From Pocillopora verrucosa (Eukaryota > Cnidaria > Anthozoa > Scleractinia > Pocilloporidae), in assembly GCF_036669915.1 (NCBI RefSeq), contig NC_089315.1:4560887-4624886 (forward strand): a stretch of 64,000 nucleotides of DNA. Direction: 5' to 3'. The notes beneath the pieces were generated by a model. The model did no database searches. It was not told the DNA's origin and saw only the letters and a program-made list of their open reading frames with translations. A program made the translations under genes and the position numbers. Positions 60,720 to 64,000 of the stretch are shown piece by piece. Position 1 is the stretch's first letter; the number at the start of each line of letters is the position of its first letter.

Positions 60720-62668
60720 GATAAAAAGTTAGAAAGATTTGTTCAAAATTGATAGAATAAAACCAGAAAAAGATACTGTTGACAATTTGAAATAAATCAA
60801 GGCTTCAAAGAGGAGTTACAGGCAATAAAAAGGCTTGTTTACTTATTGAAAAGCATTTTGTGTTTGGCATATGAGAAGCCTGTATTATTTTGCTGATTGA
60901 TGTATGCTTTACTTAGCTTACCGTGCCTGCCCCAATGCCGCAGACACCAATCACAAAAAGTACGTTAAAAACTGCTGATCCTAAAATAGTTCCAACCCCA
61001 ATGTCTCCTTTTGTGACAAATACACCTAAAAAAGAAAATAAACTGCTCAGTGAAAGCACGAAAAAATTCCCGACTGAATTTAGCGGGTCGTACCGTGAAA
61101 TTCAGCCTTCTAAATTGACCAATCATGGCTCGCGTAATAACTGAGAGATACCATATGTCAGGTTACTAACCAATCACAGAAGCAAAAAGCTCAGGTGCTG
61201 AACTTCCTAAGGCCATAAACGTAGCCCCAGCTACATCACTTTGAAGATCCATTTTCTCGCAGATGATCTCCAAACATGGCACAAAATAATCATCACACAC
61301 TATAGCTATGGCCCAGAACATGTAGAAAGCGACAGCAAAGTTAACAATAACAGCGCCATGTTGCCTTTGCTTCTGGTTGAAAAAATCGTTCGGGAACTCC
61401 TCTATCGATGGTGGCGTGCAGTTTTTCAGCTTGTGGGTTTTGTGAGCTGAAAGATGCCTTGACGTAAAAGATATTTCTAAAAGGGATTTTAAAAGAATGT
61501 AATTAATTCTAACACTGTATAAAAATAAAGCAAACAAATAATTACCCGAGGAAATTAGTAGAAAACTTTTCATCTTATAGGGAGGGGAATGGCTCTTGCA
61601 TTTGTTCAGAATTAAGTGCCTAATTGAATAAGAATGAAGACAATATGACACATCTAAGGTAATAATGAAATAAACAAGTTAATAAAAGACGATATGGGAA
61701 TTCCCATATTAGAAATTGTTTGAGCTTTTTAGTTTCGAGGGAACTACGAGCATGCAGATGATTGTATTGCAAAGCCAAATAATTCAGCGGTGCGTAGGTG
61801 TTAATTTTTTTTGTTATGACAAGACTTATCTGACAATGTCACTGCTTCTTGAAAAACTGTGAATGAAACAGGTACTCTGCGCCTCTGGAAACTATCGTTT
61901 TTCTTTTTCAAAAATTGGTATTGAGGTAAAACTTTAGCCTATGATCGTTTTGATAAACCATTAGCTCAGTGAGCTACTGAACTACTTTAAGAATTTTCGT
62001 GAATCTATTAAGTTTCCATTTTGAAAAACTGCATCGCTTTCATTTGCCCAGTCGAGTATATTTAACTGCAATGACCCATCAGCAAGATTACCAGGCTTAC
62101 AAACAATTTCTCTAATATATTTCCTACAAAAGAAATATATTTTGGATTTAGCATCATTCTCCTTTAAGCTGAGGGATCTGAAAAACCAACGCTGATGGGA
62201 AGCAAGGCCAGTTTTCGCGTGGTGGTTATTGATGGCAATACCGCAGAGAAGCTGCAATCGTAGGACACCTGATTTTTTAGATGATAAGTTTTAAACACAG
62301 AACGTTTCCAGAAGAAATACTGAATGTGGAATCTGATCTACAATCAAACGAGTATCTTACGAAGGCTCACTTCTGGGGGTGGGGGGGCCTGCCACTAACA
62401 AATATTTGTTTACTTTGTAGGTGGTATTCAAATCAGACGTCAAACAAAATATTTGTTTTCAAAATATAAAAACCTTTTGTTTCACTGTTTTCCTTACAGG
62501 TACATCGAACTGTTTACGATATCATGATCTACCTGAATGTTCTTTTGTGATTGCTGTACTTTCGCTTGTAATGTCCTTGCTTAGGTCATGGTAAGCCAAA
62601 GCAGTAAACAGGACAGCAAGTACTCCACCGCAAGCCAGCTGAGTCTTGAATCTTCTCTTTCGTCTCAT
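57348..62668 (-). CDS. K+-dependent Na+/Ca2+ exchanger (SLC24/NCKX family), 7 coding exons
   Basis: The exons are 62668-62533, 61446-61171, 61025-60922, 60605-60505, 59983-59691, 59307-58930 and 57679-57348. All are GT-AG and in phase, giving 539 residues. The protein swaps Na+ for Ca2+ plus K+ across a membrane. Both alpha repeats are intact: [20 protein letters not shown] with [16 protein letters not shown] in the first half, and [20 protein letters not shown] with [15 protein letters not shown] in the second. They keep the acidic ion-binding residues of the family (Glu in SAPELF, Asp in SVPDC and VFDIL). A large acidic Lys/Glu-rich cytosolic loop lies at about residues 230-303. About 11 membrane segments are visible, including an N-terminal one ([18 protein letters not shown]) that may be a signal sequence. 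An acceptor-like TTTTAG lies 6 bases before the ATG, suggesting a non-coding first exon further upstream. Assignment to a particular vertebrate paralogue is not attempted. Confidence 0.95.
58665..58681. repeat. poly-C tract in an SLC24 intron
   Basis: Seventeen consecutive C on the plus strand within intron 6 of the exchanger gene. The transcribed strand therefore carries a G run. Confidence 0.95.
58745..58781. repeat. perfect 15-bp stem hairpin in an SLC24 intron
   Basis: ggtccccccttcgtt (58745-58759) and aacgaaggggggacc (58767-58781) are exact reverse complements around a 7-base loop. The hairpin lies about 65 bases from the poly-C tract. Confidence 0.85.
60689..60719. repeat. (AAC)n microsatellite in an SLC24 intron
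   Basis: Ten consecutive caa units in the intron between coding exons 3 and 4. Confidence 0.95.
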
Positions 62669-62669
62669 G

Positions 62670-64000
62670 GTTGCCTAAAATCACATTTTTGTAAGAAAAA
62701 ATTCAATACTTAAAGAACTGATTTCTAACGCCAAGATAAAAACTTTTCAGGTTGCTTCATTTGCTTACACAATATGGTATTTATGTGGTAAGCTATTGGT
62801 TATTTATTCAAAGACCTGCAGTTCGAGATACGGACCTGTAAGAAGCGATCAACCGCGACCTGTGGCTCAAGGGAAAATAGCGGGAAAATTGGCGCTTACC
62901 AAGTCGTTCGCGTTTCTTGTATCCTTAAAAGCGATAAATGCGATGTAGATTAAGCTTTAAAGAGACTGAAACCCAGTAACTACGATTCAATTTCGCGGTT
63001 AACTGAAAATTGTTATTTAAATATTTCTATTTCATTCACACCGGTTCAACACGATTTCTTCTGTCTTCAAAGTAATGAATGAATGTAGTCAATTGATAGT
63101 GTCAAAATAGTCCGTATGAAACAAAAGCTTTCGACCGTCTGCTATAAACAAAAGATATTCGGAAGTTAAAAAAGTATTTTACGATGATAAAATTGTCTCA
63201 GATTCCTATGCTTAGCTTTAAACAACTTATTTTTAAGTCTATCAGTAGATTTTTACTCCTAATACTCTAATTGTAATTGTTTGGTTCTTGTTTGGCATTT
63301 TTTCGTTTTTTTTTTTATTCGAATTTATCAAGCGAAAGAAACGGTGAGAAACATAAAGAAAAAGGCAAGCGCAGCTCAGGAAAAAAGAGGAGAAAGAGCG
63401 AACATAAAGCAGCACTTTTACCGAAACCACATGAAAACGTTTGCTTTCATGGGACAGAAACTCACGTAAACCAAAGATTGATGGAGAAATTCTAGATGGA
63501 AATATTTGAAAAAAGCGCAGTAGAAAGTGTTTGTTAGAAGGCTACATTAAAGATTAACTTATAAACGCACATGAAAGCATACTGATTGACAGTGTCTCCT
63601 ACCTCTGAGCCACTTGTAGGTCTAAAAATTTTTAAGAGAGACTTTTAAATCAAAGCTATTATCTTTAGTTGAATGCGTTTTTTTCGTAGCTGAGTAGTGG
63701 AGTTTCATGCGCTTCCTTCCCTTTTACTGTTGACTATCTCGCCCCTTGAACTGATGAAATATCTCGTTATCTAATAGAAGTTCAAGTAAAGTTGAAAAAG
63801 CTTTATTTTAACGAGGTGGTCTATCAGCTCGAAGGCTGATATCCATGGAGGCCTTGCATCTTGAAATTTACCCGCATTAACGAATCAACACCATATATCA
63901 TACCAAAATTCTAAAATATACCTAATTTACAACGAAACATCATCAAATTCATGATATAAAGCCCACACACTTCTTGCAGAGAGAGGGGAACGTAGGTCCC
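62670..64000. other. 5' flank of SLC24, no gene recognised
   Basis: A non-coding first exon and the promoter of the exchanger gene are expected here but could not be placed. Open frames near 63,270-63,500 are Lys/Arg-rich low-complexity sequence without motifs. Confidence 0.4.

Noticed and set aside
61982-62257. 91-codon minus-strand open frame in the first SLC24 intron
   Set aside because: The flanking exons splice to each other in phase without it, and related exchangers have no such segment.
63242-63495. Lys/Arg-rich open frames near the right edge
   Set aside because: Low-complexity A-rich sequence with no motif or splice support.
1-64000. CRISPR arrays, operons, phage modules, restriction or defence systems
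   Set aside because: The window is spliced animal nuclear DNA. No evenly spaced direct repeats or prokaryotic gene organisation were seen.

Overview
The window looks like nuclear DNA of an invertebrate animal, most likely an anthozoan cnidarian (stony-coral-like). The basis is AT-rich DNA with compact, GT-AG-spliced genes of animal-only families, and intergenic space filled with tRNA-derived SINEs, small palindromic elements and decayed Penelope-like retroelement pieces. No prokaryotic operon, phage or CRISPR structure is present. The organism call is an inference from gene content, and no species is claimed.

Layout, left to right: PRRC1 (minus, 5 coding exons, 1934-5154); the lysosomal glucosylceramidase GBA (minus, 6 coding exons, 6917-11380); an ANO8-type anoctamin (plus, 13 coding exons, 15243-21735, with a possible extra first exon at 13042-13181); a gene-free AT-rich stretch; the kinetochore gene SKA1 (minus, 7 exons, 25180-28752); a degraded intronless coding region with many stops and frameshifts (minus, about 31640-34415); a gene desert; CTHRC1-like collagen-repeat protein (minus, 41190-43206); a nest of foldback elements and a Penelope-like retroelement fragment (about 44.4-47.2 kb); SINEs at about 49.1 and 54.2-54.6 kb; a possible two-exon orphan secreted-protein gene (minus, 49531-51767); and a K+-dependent Na+/Ca2+ exchanger of the SLC24 family (minus, 7 coding exons, 57348-62668).

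For PRRC1, GBA, ANO8, SKA1 and SLC24, every splice junction was read by hand, with GT donor, AG acceptor and preserved phase, so these models should be close to correct. The CTHRC1 exon 1/2 junction is the weak point. Functionally these are independent housekeeping or developmental genes: ER-exit/Golgi trafficking, lysosomal glycolipid breakdown, ER-plasma-membrane contacts, chromosome segregation, extracellular signalling and calcium extrusion. They do not form a pathway or cluster.

No new biological system could be shown. The best leads are the alternative ANO8 N-terminus, the decayed repeat-containing gene at 31.6-34.4 kb, the orphan secreted gene, a hammerhead-ribozyme-like motif at 50.2 kb, and paired foldback elements that begin directly after (TA)n tracts.
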